Made by a program: the position numbers and the translations under genes. Below the pieces are notes generated by a model. That model was not told where the DNA came from, did no database searches, and saw only the letters and a program-made list of their open reading frames with translations. From the NCBI GenBank assembly GCA_004519485.1, contig CP038127.1, forward strand, positions 372,001-436,000: 64,000 bases of DNA, read 5' to 3'. Below are positions 1-10,670 of the stretch, in pieces. The stretch comes from Nannochloropsis oceanica (Eukaryota; Sar; Eustigmatophyceae; Eustigmatales; Monodopsidaceae). The number at the start of each line of letters is the position of its first letter. Positions within the stretch are counted from its first letter, which is position 1.

Positions 1-339
1 CCCATTGCTTTCATTCCACTCCCTTCCCTCTTTCTCTCTTACCTTTAACACTTCTTGTCATCAATTCTTTGCCTTCCCCTTTCCTCCTCTTTATGGTCAC
101 CACAATCGATCCACTCCTCCCTCCCTCCCTCCCTCCCTTTCGCCCTCCTCTTATTCACCGTGAGCCACCATACTTTTTCATCTCCCTCCTCGCACGCTCC
201 CTTCTCTACCTCTCCGTTCCCAGGGAGGGAGGGAGGGAGGGAGGGAGGGAAGGGGGGTAAGGGGGGGCTCTACATCTTCTCCAGCCACAAATACTCCGCG
301 GCATCCCAACCCCCCCTCCCTCCCTCCTTCCTTCTCTTC

Positions 340-3300
340 CTACACCTGCTGCGCCGACGCCGCAAGCCTGGCAATGGCTTCCCATTTCTTCGCGCTCTCC
401 TCCGCCTTGTGCTCCCTCTCTTCCTCCAGCCGCAGGTACTCTGTCGCGCATTGATCGTACAGAGCAAAATCATACTCCATGTACCTGGAGAGGGAGGGAG
501 GGAGGGAGAAAGGAAGAGAGGCATGGGGACATGGAGGGATGAGTGTCAGAATGGCGGGCTCGGGGAGGTAGACACGAGGGAGAAGCAGGGAGGAAGGAAG
601 GGAGGGAGGGAGGGAGGGAGGGAGGGAGGGAGGGAAGGCTTCGTACATTTTCAGGACGTTTTGGGCGAGACTCTCGACAGTGGCATTCCAGTGATCGGCA
701 GAATTACGGTAAAGAGGACCGTAGATGAGGGGGAGGATGACGCTGAAAGAGGGAGGGAGGGAGTGAGGGAGTGAGTGAGTGGTGGGAACGGGTCGCATAC
801 TCATGCACGTCGGAGGGCGCGAGGGAGAGAGGGAGGGAGGGAGGGAGGGAGGGAGGGAGGAAGGGAGGGAGGGAGGGAGGGAAGGCGTACCTGGCATGCT
901 GCCGCGAGAGGCATCCGGTATTGACGAGGTTTTCGTTGTTCCACAGAAAGAGGGCGCGCTCTGCCACTTGAAAGTGATGGGAGCCCAGGCACTTCGCGAT
1001 GAGGCGGAAGAGCGTTTCACGGACCTGTGGGAAGAGAGGGAGGGAGAGAGGTAGGGTGGGCGAGTATGAGGGAGAGAGGGTGTGAGGAGACGTACATCCA
1101 GATGTTTGATGGCTTCCTTCCTCCCTCCCTCCATCCCTCCCTCCCTGCCTCCCTGCCTCCCTGCCTCGCTCCCTACCTGCAGTAGTTGATCCATTCCTAG
1201 AAGCTCGAGGATTTCCTCTAATTCATTGAGGAAGAGCACCTGAGGGAGGAACGAGGGAGGGAAGGGGAGAGAGAGGGAGGGAGGGAGGGAGGGTCAGCAA
1301 TACAGGGGGGACAGAGAAACAAATGTCACTCCTCCCTCCCTCCCTCCCTCCCTCCCTCCCTCCCTACCTGCTTCGACGAGCACGACCAGGGCCAGAAGCG
1401 GACTATACCTTGAAGCACAGCAACGGCAGTGTTTGGGTCCTTCTCGATGTACTGGATGATGCAGTAGGAGAGCTGCTGGTGGTAGAGCGCCACGCACTGC
1501 GGGAGGGGGGAGGGAGGGAGAGAGGGAGGGAGGGAGGGAGGCGTTCATGTCCTGATGACGCCCTTTGCGAGTGTACCTCCCACCCTCCCTCCCTCCCTCC
1601 CTCCCGCCTTGGCCGGTGGCGCATGGCCTGGCACAAGCAACGTTCGAGGAGGCGGAGAAAGGGAGGGAGGGAGGGAGGGAGGGAGGGAGGGAGGGAGGGA
1701 GGGAGGGAGGGAGGGAGGGCGGGGTGATACCTTGGGTTTGTGGAGTGGGAGCAGGGCACGCTCGAGGAAGTGCAGATGTTCCTTTTTTAGAGGGATGGCG
1801 AAACCGTTGATGATAGAACCTTGAAGAGGGAGGGGGGGAGGGAGGGGGGCAGTATGTTTGGAAAAACGAGGGAAGGAGAGAGGGAGGGAGGGAGGGAGGG
1901 AGGGAGGGAGGGTGCTCAGGCGACTCACCGAGGATTTCGAGCAGCTCGGCAATGCCGTTGTGGTGCTCCGTCTCGTAGACAAAGCGGAAGAAGACGGAGC
2001 TGATGGCCTTACGTATGAAGGACCGATGGGACATGAATTTCCCGTAGATGCGATGGAGGATGGTTTTGAGGTAGTCGCGCTCACGAGGGTCTTCGCTGTC
2101 GAACAGTTCGATGAGCGAGGCGCAGAACCTGTGGAGGAAGAGGGAGGGAGGGAGGGAGGGAGGAAGAGTCAGGATACGCGAGCATGTGCGCCGTGGCTGC
2201 CTCGGCAAGCCCATCCATATGACACAAGCCCTTCCTTCCCTCCCTCCCTCCCTCCCTTCAACCCTCCCTCCCTCCCTCCCTCCCTCCCTCCCTGCCTCCC
2301 TCACCGTTGGTCGACGTATTTCTTGGCCGTCTTTGCATTGACCTCCGTGGAGACGACGAAGCGAAGGAAGAACTCGTATACAACCTGAGGGAGGGAGGGA
2401 GGGAGGGAGGGAGGGAGGAGTGGGTGAGTCGCGGATTTCCCATTGACTGGACCGCGAAGGAGGGAGGGAGGGAGGGAGGGAGGGAGGGAGGGCGTGCCTG
2501 GAGATGAGGCCAAGAGGGCTCGAGGATCGGGTCGTCTTCCTCCGGATCAAAGTCTTCCGTTTGGGGAGGGAGGGAGCGACAGATGTTGGCGGTGACACAT
2601 GCCATGATGTCTAGGGGGAGGGAGGGAGGGAGGGAGGGGGGGGGGGACGGTTTTGGGGAGGAGGCGGGAAGGTGGAGGGGAAGGGGGTCAGAATGACGGG
2701 CTCGAGGAGGTGGATGCGATGAAGAGGGAGGGAGGGAGGGAGGGAGGGAGGGAGGGGGCGAACCTGGCATGAGGCTTTCTGTGAAGATTTTCTGGCCGGC
2801 GGGTGTGTTGATAAAATCCACGAGCTCGAGGAGTGTTTGTCGCTTCATATCTTTCCCCTTCTTGTCCGCCTGAGAATGTGAGGGGTAAGGGAGGGAGGGA
2901 GGGAGGGAGGGAAGAAGGGAGGGTGAATTTGAGGAGTGTTTGTCGCTTCATGTCTTTCCCCTTCTTCTCCGGGAGGGAGGGAGGGAGGGAGGGAGGGAGG
3001 GAGGGAGGGAGGGAGGGAGGAAGGGAGGGAGGGAGGGGAAGTTGAGACCCTATACCTGCGGATCATCAAAGTTGAAGACGACCGCACACAGCTGCAGCTT
3101 CTGTTGAAAAAGAGCCTCACGACGGGCGGCGCTCGTGTCCCGTAACATCGGCAGGTCTTTCAATGCTGCCATCCGCTGCTGGTTGCGGATGAGGGAGGAA
3201 CGACGACGTTGAGGGGTGTGACGAGGGAGGGTGGGGTCAGCCCGTGGTGTGCCCTCGGCTATAGCTTGGGCAGCCACTTAGAGGGAGGGAGGGAGGGAGG

Positions 3301-3816
3301 GAGGGAGGGAGGGAGGGAGGGAGGAAGGAAGGAAGGGAGGAAGGGAGGGAGGGAGGAAGGGAGGATCGCGTCACTGTCATCAGTCATAGATACATTGCCG
3401 TTTCTCCCTCCCTCCCTCACTCACTCATTCGCTCACTGACTCACTTGCTCCCTCTTTCACCCCTCCCTCCCTCCCTCCCTTTCTCCCTCCTTACACTGCG
3501 CTGCGCCCGACGTGGGCGACAAAGACAACAAGCTGCTGTGCGGCAAGCACGCCGCATGGCCCTCCCCGTCCAAACCACCCCCTCCTCCTCCTGCTGCTGC
3601 TGCTGCTGTTGTCATTCCATGATGTGCTGCTGCCGTTGCTGCTGGTGAGATGTAATCGCCCGTGATATGACCACCGCCGTCTCGTCTCGATGAGGCGGCA
3701 GAGGAAAAGGAGGAGGGGGGAGAGTGCCCTGCTTCTGGTGAGCCTGACATGTTATTGCTGTTGCTGCCGCTGCTGCCGCCCACTCGTTTCTTTACGTTCT
3801 GTAAAATGCTTTTCAT
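340..3816 (-). CDS. Protein phosphatase 2A regulatory subunit B56 (B')
   Basis: B56/B' subunits give the PP2A heterotrimer its substrate choice and location. Twelve exons can be read on the minus strand: 3816-3495, 3276-3056, 2869-2764, 2610-2498, 2384-2305, 2128-1929, 1819-1731, 1496-1368, 1239-1177, 1024-891, 742-647, 484-340. All phases agree and give about 565 residues. Conserved B56 stretches include [37 protein letters not shown] and [10 protein letters not shown]. The first 110 residues are Ser/Ala/Gly-rich and probably disordered, as is common for B56 N-termini. Every intron carries CCCT/GGGA tracts. The intron after 2498 starts with GC instead of GT. The start at 3816 is the first ATG of an open exon in phase with the conserved core. 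Family assignment is firm; the exact N-terminus is less so. Confidence 0.93.
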
Positions 3817-4716
3817 GTTGTCTTGTGTCGATGAGGAGGGAGGGGCAAAGGGAGGAAAGGCAGGCGAAGTCTACGAGTAACAATACAGATCTGGCACCGC
3901 CGAGAGGACTTCTGTTAAAAAAAAACGAAGCAAAATGGAGCTATGGCCGGCGTCCATCCACAGACATGGCCACCATTGCTCTTTTCCTTTATCTCTGTAA
4001 CGAAATGTGTGGGTTTGGTGGGCAAAAGAGGGTGGGATTGAGTGAGGAGAAGGAGGGATCAGTTTATAAAAGCCTCCACCCTCCCGCTTATGTAGAAGCA
4101 AGCAAACCTTACCCCCTTCACTCCGGTTCGTCTGACAAGCCACTGCCCGCGAGTCACAGAAAATCTTGTCTTGCTCCTACTGCTGCTCCTTGTATCCAGT
4201 GTTGTTGTGAGTGGTGGATCAGGAAGGCGGGGCTAAGTCATGAGACCAAGATGATGTCCGCGACAGCGAAGGCGATGAATCCACCATCTCGCTACCTCGC
4301 TCGCTCAAAAGCTTAGAGCTGCATGCTATACCATCACCATGCATGGGAGAGGACAGCCATGAGGAGCACGTGTGAGACTTCGTAGTGGAGGGAAGGAGAG
4401 GCTGTTGATTGTGCAAAAAGGTATCAAGCAGAGGAGCGGCGCTGTTGCTTATCTTGCCCCTTTCCCCCAAGCTTCCTCTACGCCATCGGTCCGATCCATG
4501 GACTTTATTTCCTCATTTGATAAAGCAATTTACACAAACTCACACTTGTTATACGACACAGCCAGCTCTATTGTCTTCCGGTGTCTTTGACGGATTACGT
4601 CTGACCATTATTTGTTTGGTCTGAGCTTTCATGTAGAAAAATCAATACTCATGGCTTCTTCATAACCCCCTTCCCCTCCCTTCCCCTCCCACCACACAGA
4701 GACACGAAGTCCCACG
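3817..4716. other. Intergenic spacer, divergent promoter region
   Basis: This lies between the divergent starts of the PP2A B56 gene and the queuine transferase gene. Short ORFs here show no family signature. It is nearly free of CCCT/GGGA tracts, in contrast to the flanking introns. It should hold both promoters, but I recognise no specific element. Confidence 0.5.
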
Positions 4717-6210
4717 ATGTCTACATCGCCACCACAAGCCGCGGCAGAACAGCACAGACCTTCTATTACAATGCCTTTCCAGGTCGTATACCCTCCAGCA
4801 TCGAACGATGCCAGCACTCTCAGCCCTCGCGCCGGCCTCCTTCACCTAGGCTCTCGTCCCTCCTCCCTCCCCCTCCACACACCCCTCCTCGCCCTCCCCA
4901 CCGAGCACGGCGCCCCTCCCTACCTCACCCCAGACCTTTTGCTAGACCTCCATAAACGCCACCCCCACTCCTTTGGTCTCTTTCTCATGGACGTGAGAGA
5001 CTGCCTTCCCATCAAGGACAACCTCCCCTCCCTCCCCCCCACCCTCCCTCCCTCTCTTCTCCCACTCCTTCCCACCTGTCTCTCCCTCCGGGGAGGGGGA
5101 AGCGCGCCCCTAACCCTTCCTCCTGCCAGCTGCAATTTCAATCAAGTCAGTTTCGACACATCCAACGGCCGAAAATCCCTCACCCCCTCCTCCTACCGCG
5201 CACTCATCGCCTCCCTCGCCTTCCCTCCCTCCCTCCCTCCCTCCTGCGACCCCACGGCCGATGCCCTCCCTCCCTTCCCTCCTCCCTCCCTCGTTTCCAT
5301 GGCAGTATCCATCATGGACGAGGCTCCCGAAGACGCTAGTAGAACAAGACAACAAAAGGCTGTCGAACGCACAGCCAGGTGGGTTGAAGACCTCGCCCTC
5401 CTTCCCTTCCTCCCTCAGTCAGAAGGAGGAGGGAAGGAAGAAAAATCCAGCGCGGGAATACGTCGCAAGAGCCCTTTCTTGTTGGCTGGAATCGTGGGAG
5501 GATCAGACCTGAAGATGCGCTCACACAGCGTCCGCCTCACCCTCGACAAGATCGCCCTTCCTCCCTCCCTCCCTCCCTCCCCGATCCTCGGAGTTGTTCT
5601 CGGTGGCCTGGGACTCGGCGAGACGGCGGCTGCTCGACTTTCTGTCTACAATACTGTCATTTCCTCCCTCCCTCCCTCCTGGCTTCGCATGGCGGTGGCA
5701 GGGCAGGGAGGGATGGAGGACGTGCTGAGTGCGGTTGCCGCAGGAGTGGATGTCGTCGCCTGCCCTTTACCGTTACTTTTAACGAGGGAGGGACATGCGT
5801 TGGTGGGGAGGGTGAAGAATGAGGGTCGGAAGGATGGAGGGGAGGGGAAAGGACGGCCGAGGAAGAGGGCCCGGAGGGAGGAAGGTGTGAAGGGGGAAGA
5901 GGAGGAGGAGGAGGAGGAGGAGGAGGAGGAGGAGGAGGAGGAGGAGGAAGGGATAATAAATTTATGGGATCGGAAATGGAGGAAGGACGCGAGGGCCTTA
6001 AGGGAAGGGTGTGGGTGCCTCGCCTGCCGCACACCCCATTCTAGGGCGTATATCCACCATTTATTACTGTGTCGTGAGATACTCGGGGAGGTGGTGCTCT
6101 TTGTGCATAATCTCGAGTGGGTGGTGGAAATGGCCGAGGAAGCGAGGAAGGAGCTGCTGGTGGGGTCCCTGGATAGATATAGACAGTTCATACAAAGCAT
6201 TTTTGCATGA
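4717..6210 (+). CDS. QTRT2: Queuine tRNA-ribosyltransferase accessory subunit 2 (QTRT2-like), intronless
   Basis: This is a single open frame of 497 residues. In eukaryotes QTRT2 pairs with the catalytic QTRT1 to exchange guanine-34 for queuine in GUN-anticodon tRNAs. The C-terminus carries the TGT-family zinc site: CGCLACRTPHSRAY, then HHLLLCREILGEVV, ending at the His of FVHNLEW. This reads as Cys-X-Cys-X2-Cys with a downstream His, one residue longer than in bacterial Tgt. Upstream, VDVVACPLPLLLTREGHAL fits the accessory rather than the catalytic subunit. Two oddities stand out: a run of about 17 Glu near residues 395-411, and several LPPS-type peptides encoded by CCCT repeats inside the reading frame. 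I see no splice sites, unlike most neighbours. Accessory versus catalytic status is inferred from divergence of the active-site region. Confidence 0.85.
   Translation: MSTSPPQAAAEQHRPSITMPFQVVYPPASNDASTLSPRAGLLHLGSRPSSLPLHTPLLALPTEHGAPPYLTPDLLLDLHKRHPHSFGLFLMDVRDCLPIKDNLPSLPPTLPPSLLPLLPTCLSLRGGGSAPLTLPPASCNFNQVSFDTSNGRKSLTPSSYRALIASLAFPPSLPPSCDPTADALPPFPPPSLVSMAVSIMDEAPEDASRTRQQKAVERTARWVEDLALLPFLPQSEGGGKEEKSSAGIRRKSPFLLAGIVGGSDLKMRSHSVRLTLDKIALPPSLPPSPILGVVLGGLGLGETAAARLSVYNTVISSLPPSWLRMAVAGQGGMEDVLSAVAAGVDVVACPLPLLLTREGHALVGRVKNEGRKDGGEGKGRPRKRARREEGVKGEEEEEEEEEEEEEEEEEEGIINLWDRKWRKDARALREGCGCLACRTPHSRAYIHHLLLCREILGEVVLFVHNLEWVVEMAEEARKELLVGSLDRYRQFIQSIFA
5896..5949 (+). repeat. GAG/GGA trinucleotide run encoding poly-Glu
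   Basis: A perfect (GAG)n stretch inside the QTRT2-like frame encodes about 17 consecutive glutamates between two conserved parts of the protein. It is likely a disordered loop and likely length-variable. Confidence 0.9.
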
Positions 6211-7321
6211 CTGAATAAATGAGAAAAAAAAAGTGCGATAAAAAGAGAGGTCTTCAAAGAGAAATAAAGAAATGACAAGGAAAGCCAAGACAAGAAGAAA
6301 AATCGCTGGTGAAAAAACGGCCGGGGACTTAAACGGCTGGTAGCTTCCCTTTCCCGCGGCCTGCCTTCAGTGCAGGTGTTTCATTCTTCGTTCTTCTTTT
6401 TCGGAGGGATTTAACTCCTTGTGCCCGGTTTCCTTTTTCTTTCGCGCCTAATATTTTTCTTCCATCCTTTCCCCTTCCTTCGTCCAAAAGGAGGGATAAA
6501 TGCTTTGCTTTTCCTTTTCCTTTTTTTTTCCCATATGAAAAGCTGGCCACAGCCTTCTTTCTCCCCTGCTTCCTTCTTGTCCTACAACAACCTCCCAGAA
6601 GCTCAAATCTCCTCGTCCTTCTCCCCGTCCTCCTTCTACTCCTTCTCCTCTTCCCCCTCTTGCTCCACCACTTTCTCTCCGTCCTGGGAAAGAATGAATA
6701 AAGAAACACCCAAGAGCGTCCTCCCCCCGTCCCTCCCTCCCTCGCTCCCTCGCTCCCTCCCTCCCTCCCTCCCTCCCGCGTTCGACTGACAGCACTTTCA
6801 CTACGTCCTAAGAAACAAAAAAAAGTCAAGAAGGAGACGAGGGCATTCACGTAAGACATGAAGAGGACGTGTAAAATCATGCATCTTCCCCCTTCACTCT
6901 TTCTATACTCCTCACTCTCTACCGCCCTCTCTCACACATTCACACATGCATACATATATATCTTCCCTAATCATCCTCAATTTCGAGCGCCACAAGGAAA
7001 AAATGGGAAAGCGAGAAGCGCCCACTGCATGCACCCTCTCGCCGCACCACAACACATCAAATAACATAAAAGTTGTCTCAAGATACAGTACACAGACTCT
7101 CCCTACCCCCCCCCCTCCTCTCTCTCATTCACACACAATTGCCTACTCCCTCCTTCCCTTCCTTTTTTCTTCCTCCTTTTCCCTTCCTTCCTTTTCACCT
7201 TTTTTACCTTCTTCCCTCTTTCCCTGTAGCCCTGGTATCTGATGATACCACTATCCTGAGAGAGTCCCTCATGAAGACTTCCTCTCTCCCTCCCTCCCTC
7301 CCTCCCTCCCTGCCTCCTTCC
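6211..7321. other. Spacer between convergent genes, no gene seen
   Basis: This is pyrimidine-rich on the plus strand and contains the 3' ends of the QTRT2-like (+) and KASIII (-) genes. The ORFs present are low-complexity products of CCCT/TTC-rich sequence. No RNA gene or conserved domain was recognised. Confidence 0.5.
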
Positions 7322-9679
7322 CTAGCCCTGCCATCTAATGATAGCGCTGCCCCACGATAGACCGGCTCCGAATCCAGCGCACGCAATGATGTCGCCTTTC
7401 TTGACCTTCCCGGACTGAGGGAGGGAGGGAGGGAGGGAGGGAGGGAGGGAGGGAGGGAGGGATGATTTTTCCTTGTCGTTCAATATTTTAGAGGGGGGGC
7501 GATATGGGCGTCAGAACGACGTGATTGGAGGGCAGACGTTGTGCCAGTGAATGGAGGAGGGAAGGGAGGGAGGGAGGGAGGGGGGGGGGGGAGGGAGGGC
7601 GTACCTTGACGGCCTCGTCGAGAGCAAGGGGAATTGAGCCAGCGGAGGTGTTGCCATAGTCGGAGAGGTTAGTCAGGATCTTGTCCTTCGACAGACCTGG
7701 AGGGAGGGAGGGAGGGAGGGAGGGAGGGAGGGAAGGAGGGAAGGGGGGGTGAATATATGGTTTCAGTCATCCTGGCCTCTCCTAGGGCTTTCATCCCCTG
7801 CAGCCCGTCGAAATTACCAACACCTATCACATCATAATTCCAATATATTTGTATTTCACCCATCACATCATATTCCAAAAAAACCAATACCCATCATATC
7901 TCCCGAGGGAGGGCGGGCGGGAGGGGAGGGTTTCACATACCTAGCCGGTCGGCCACTACGTCCATGATGCGAATGTTGGCCTGATGCAGCAACAACCAGT
8001 CAACCTCCTCTACCCCCAGCCCCGCGTTAGCCAAGGCCTCTTCGATGACGGTAGGCACCTACAAAGGGAGAGGGGGAGGGAAGAGAGGGAGGGAAGAGAG
8101 GGAGGAGAGGGAGGACTGATTTCAGAAATTGATGGCGCGAGGCGGACATCAGGGAGAAGATGGAAAGGGCAGGAAGGAGGGAGGGAGGGAGGGAGGGAGG
8201 GAGGGAGGGAAGGGACATACGTACCTTGCGCGTGGCAAATTTGTACACTTCCTTTCCGTTCATGGCAATGTTGTTGTACTTTCCCTTGTAGGGCGTGACG
8301 GCATTGATCTCGGGGGGGCTCTGAGACTCGTCCTTCGCGAACTGGAGGTTCAAGTCGCCTTGACCTAGGTAGGTGGGAAGAGAGGGAGGGAGGGAGGAAG
8401 GAAGGGAAAATTGAGAATCACTTGATTTGCTGGAATGGTGGTATGGGTGTCTGAATGATATAGGCTCGGTGAGGAGAGAGACCTTCAAAGAAAGACGAAG
8501 TGAAGGCTGCTACATCCGCCCCTCCCTCCATCCCTCCCTCCCTTCCTCCCTCCTTCCCTCTCTCCCCCTCTCACCTGTCCCATCGCTGTGCATGGCAAAG
8601 CCCAAGACACCCGAATCGGCATCTCCTTCTGCCACCGTCAGCACCACCGCGCCTGCGCCATCTCCGAACAGAATACACGAGTTCCGATCCTCCCAGTCAA
8701 CCCATCTGGACAAGGCGTCAGCGCCCACCACCAGGGCGTGGCGGTAGCACCCCGAGTGGAGGAACTGCGACGCCGTTACCACGCCGAAGAGAAAGCCCGA
8801 GCAAGCGGCCGTTAAATCAAACGCCACGGCGCCCGTTGCACCAACGGCCGCCGCCACGCTCGTGGCATCCCCGAAGAGATCGTCCGGGGAAGACGTGGCG
8901 AGAATCACCACATCAATGTCCTTTCCTTCCAGCCCTGCGTTTTCTAGAGCACGGGCAGCGGCCGTGGCGGCCAAGCCCCGAATTTGCCCGCCCGAGGGAA
9001 GGATGCGGCGTTGAGAGATACCTGGGAAGGGGGAAAAGAATGAGGAGGGAGGGAAGACGTAATGTATATGGAGGGGAGATTGCGAGCCGTGAGTGAGGAA
9101 GGACACACGCACGTCTTGGACCGTCCGCAAGATAACCACGCATGTAATCGTCATCCTTCCCTTCATTTATCCCTCCCTCCCATCCCCTTCTCGCCTTCCC
9201 CTCTCTCCCATTGTACCTGTCCGGGTGAAAATCCATTCATCCGAAGTCTCCACCACGCTTTCAAGGTCCGTGTTCTTTATCACGTCAGCAGGGGCCGCAC
9301 TGCCCACACCAATAGGCTTGGACCTCAGAAAAGAACGACCTGCCACAGATTTGCCGGTGCCAGAGCCTTCTCCTTGCATTTGGAGGGCGACACGTCGTCG
9401 CAAGGAGGATGAGGAATAGTAGTCAGAGGAGGTGGAAGGGAGGGAGGAGGAAGGAAGGAGGAAGGCGGCGGTCGAGGGAAAAAGTGTGCAACATTGTAGG
9501 AAGACGAACGAGAGGACGAGGGAGGGTAGGAAGACGAAGGAGAAAGCTGTTGGTGTGCTATTATTGGGACAAGGGGAGTGAAGGAGGGAGAAGGAAGGGA
9601 GAGGGTTAGGGATGGAGATGGAGGGTGGTGGTGGGTATGGGGGAAAAAATACCCCGTGACGAACGTACCGTGAAGGCAT
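7322..9679 (-). CDS. fabH: Plastid 3-oxoacyl-ACP synthase III (KASIII)
   Basis: KASIII condenses acetyl-CoA with malonyl-ACP to start plastid fatty-acid synthesis. Exons: 9679-9669, 9557-9217, 9021-8575, 8364-8225, 8058-7941, 7696-7605, 7414-7322. Phases agree and give about 413 residues. The full catalytic triad is visible: Cys in [12 protein letters not shown], His in [10 protein letters not shown] and Asn in [12 protein letters not shown]. The Gly-rich end GFGAGLSWG is present. Exon 1 is only 11 nt. Splicing it to the exon at 9557 creates a short hydrophobic signal peptide starting MPSRTPTAFSF and ending STAAF, a bipartite plastid leader with Phe at +1. Without that splice the leader would be long and Pro-rich. 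The gene is head-to-head with KASII at 10671. The enzyme call is very secure; the micro-exon is inferred. Confidence 0.93.
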
Positions 9680-10670
9680 GACGTGATGACTGCACTGCTT
9701 CATAGGGGAAAGAAGGGAGGGAGGGAAGTAAGGGGAGGCAAGGCTTGCTACTGCTCCTCCTAAACTCTCGCTCTCTTTCTTCTCGGTCTCACGCCTTGGC
9801 GCGTACACACACCCCAGGATCAGGAGGGGACACGGCAGAAGGAGGACCTGAAATAATGTTGCGGTAGAAGGAAGATGGGGGAAATGAGGATGGTTGTATA
9901 TATGCTAGAGAGTGGGTATTGCGATTTCGCTGCCTGTTTGCTGCCGGAGGCTCGCCGCCGCCGCATCGTCTTGACCTATATGCCTTCATCGACATGGCGA
10001 GGAGGGAAGTAAGACAAACAATGAGGCCGAGGGTTTGGCATGGAAAAAGAAACAGGAACCAGACTCATCTCCGTGTCGTATCTCTACAATTGCACCTCGT
10101 GTTCTTTCCCAAGTATCGGGTTGTCAATGACTTCGTCTTGAGACTGAGACGGACCTCCTCGCTGAGCGGAAAGCAAGCAAAGGAAAGATCACTCGGATGA
10201 TGCCCTGTTCTTCCCACCACACGTCGACACAAAACCCGAGCCCACGCACCCCCAAACCCCAAGCAGCGATTGCTGCCTGGCTGCGTCTTCCGTTCTTTTT
10301 TCCTGATACGACGCCACTTTGTCTGCCGACGGCTTGGTGTATTCTGATGCTGTACTGTGTGTGTGATGCACGGACGCACTACAAACGTGTGCGGGTCTCG
10401 ACCATGTCTAGTCCCGTCACGGCCTTTGGCCTTCGGATACCGCAACAGAAAGCGAAGGAAGCATGCAGCAACCGACCCAACAGACAGCCAAGCAGGGCAA
10501 ACCATGCCTCGTCGTTGGCGACGACAACTCTACGCCCAGGAAGAGGAGGTGTGGACGCAGGCACGCGGGTGTCTGTGCACTTCCCTCATGTTGTTCTCAC
10601 CCTCACCACTCTCTCTCGATTTGTCCTCACGCTTCCCCTCGCCCCTTTTTCACGCAGATCATCGGTCACC
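9680..10670. promoter_or_regulatory. Shared intergenic region between KASIII and KASII
   Basis: About 990 bases separate the divergent start codons of the two condensing enzymes. The middle is free of CCCT/GGGA tracts and no convincing gene lies in it. A bidirectional promoter coordinating both fatty-acid synthesis genes is inferred from geometry only. I do not identify a specific motif. Confidence 0.45.

Noticed and set aside
269-300. Possible alternative last exon of PP2A (WDAAEYLWLEKM)
   Set aside because: No convincing acceptor precedes it, and the frame already ends at 340.
1615-1665. Possible extra PP2A exon (non-repeat island in an intron)
   Set aside because: No frame matches B56, and exons on either side join in phase without it.
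55-3445. Many long ORFs on both strands rich in LPPS or GREG
   Set aside because: They are products of the stop-free CCCT/GGGA tetranucleotide across introns of the PP2A gene, not proteins.
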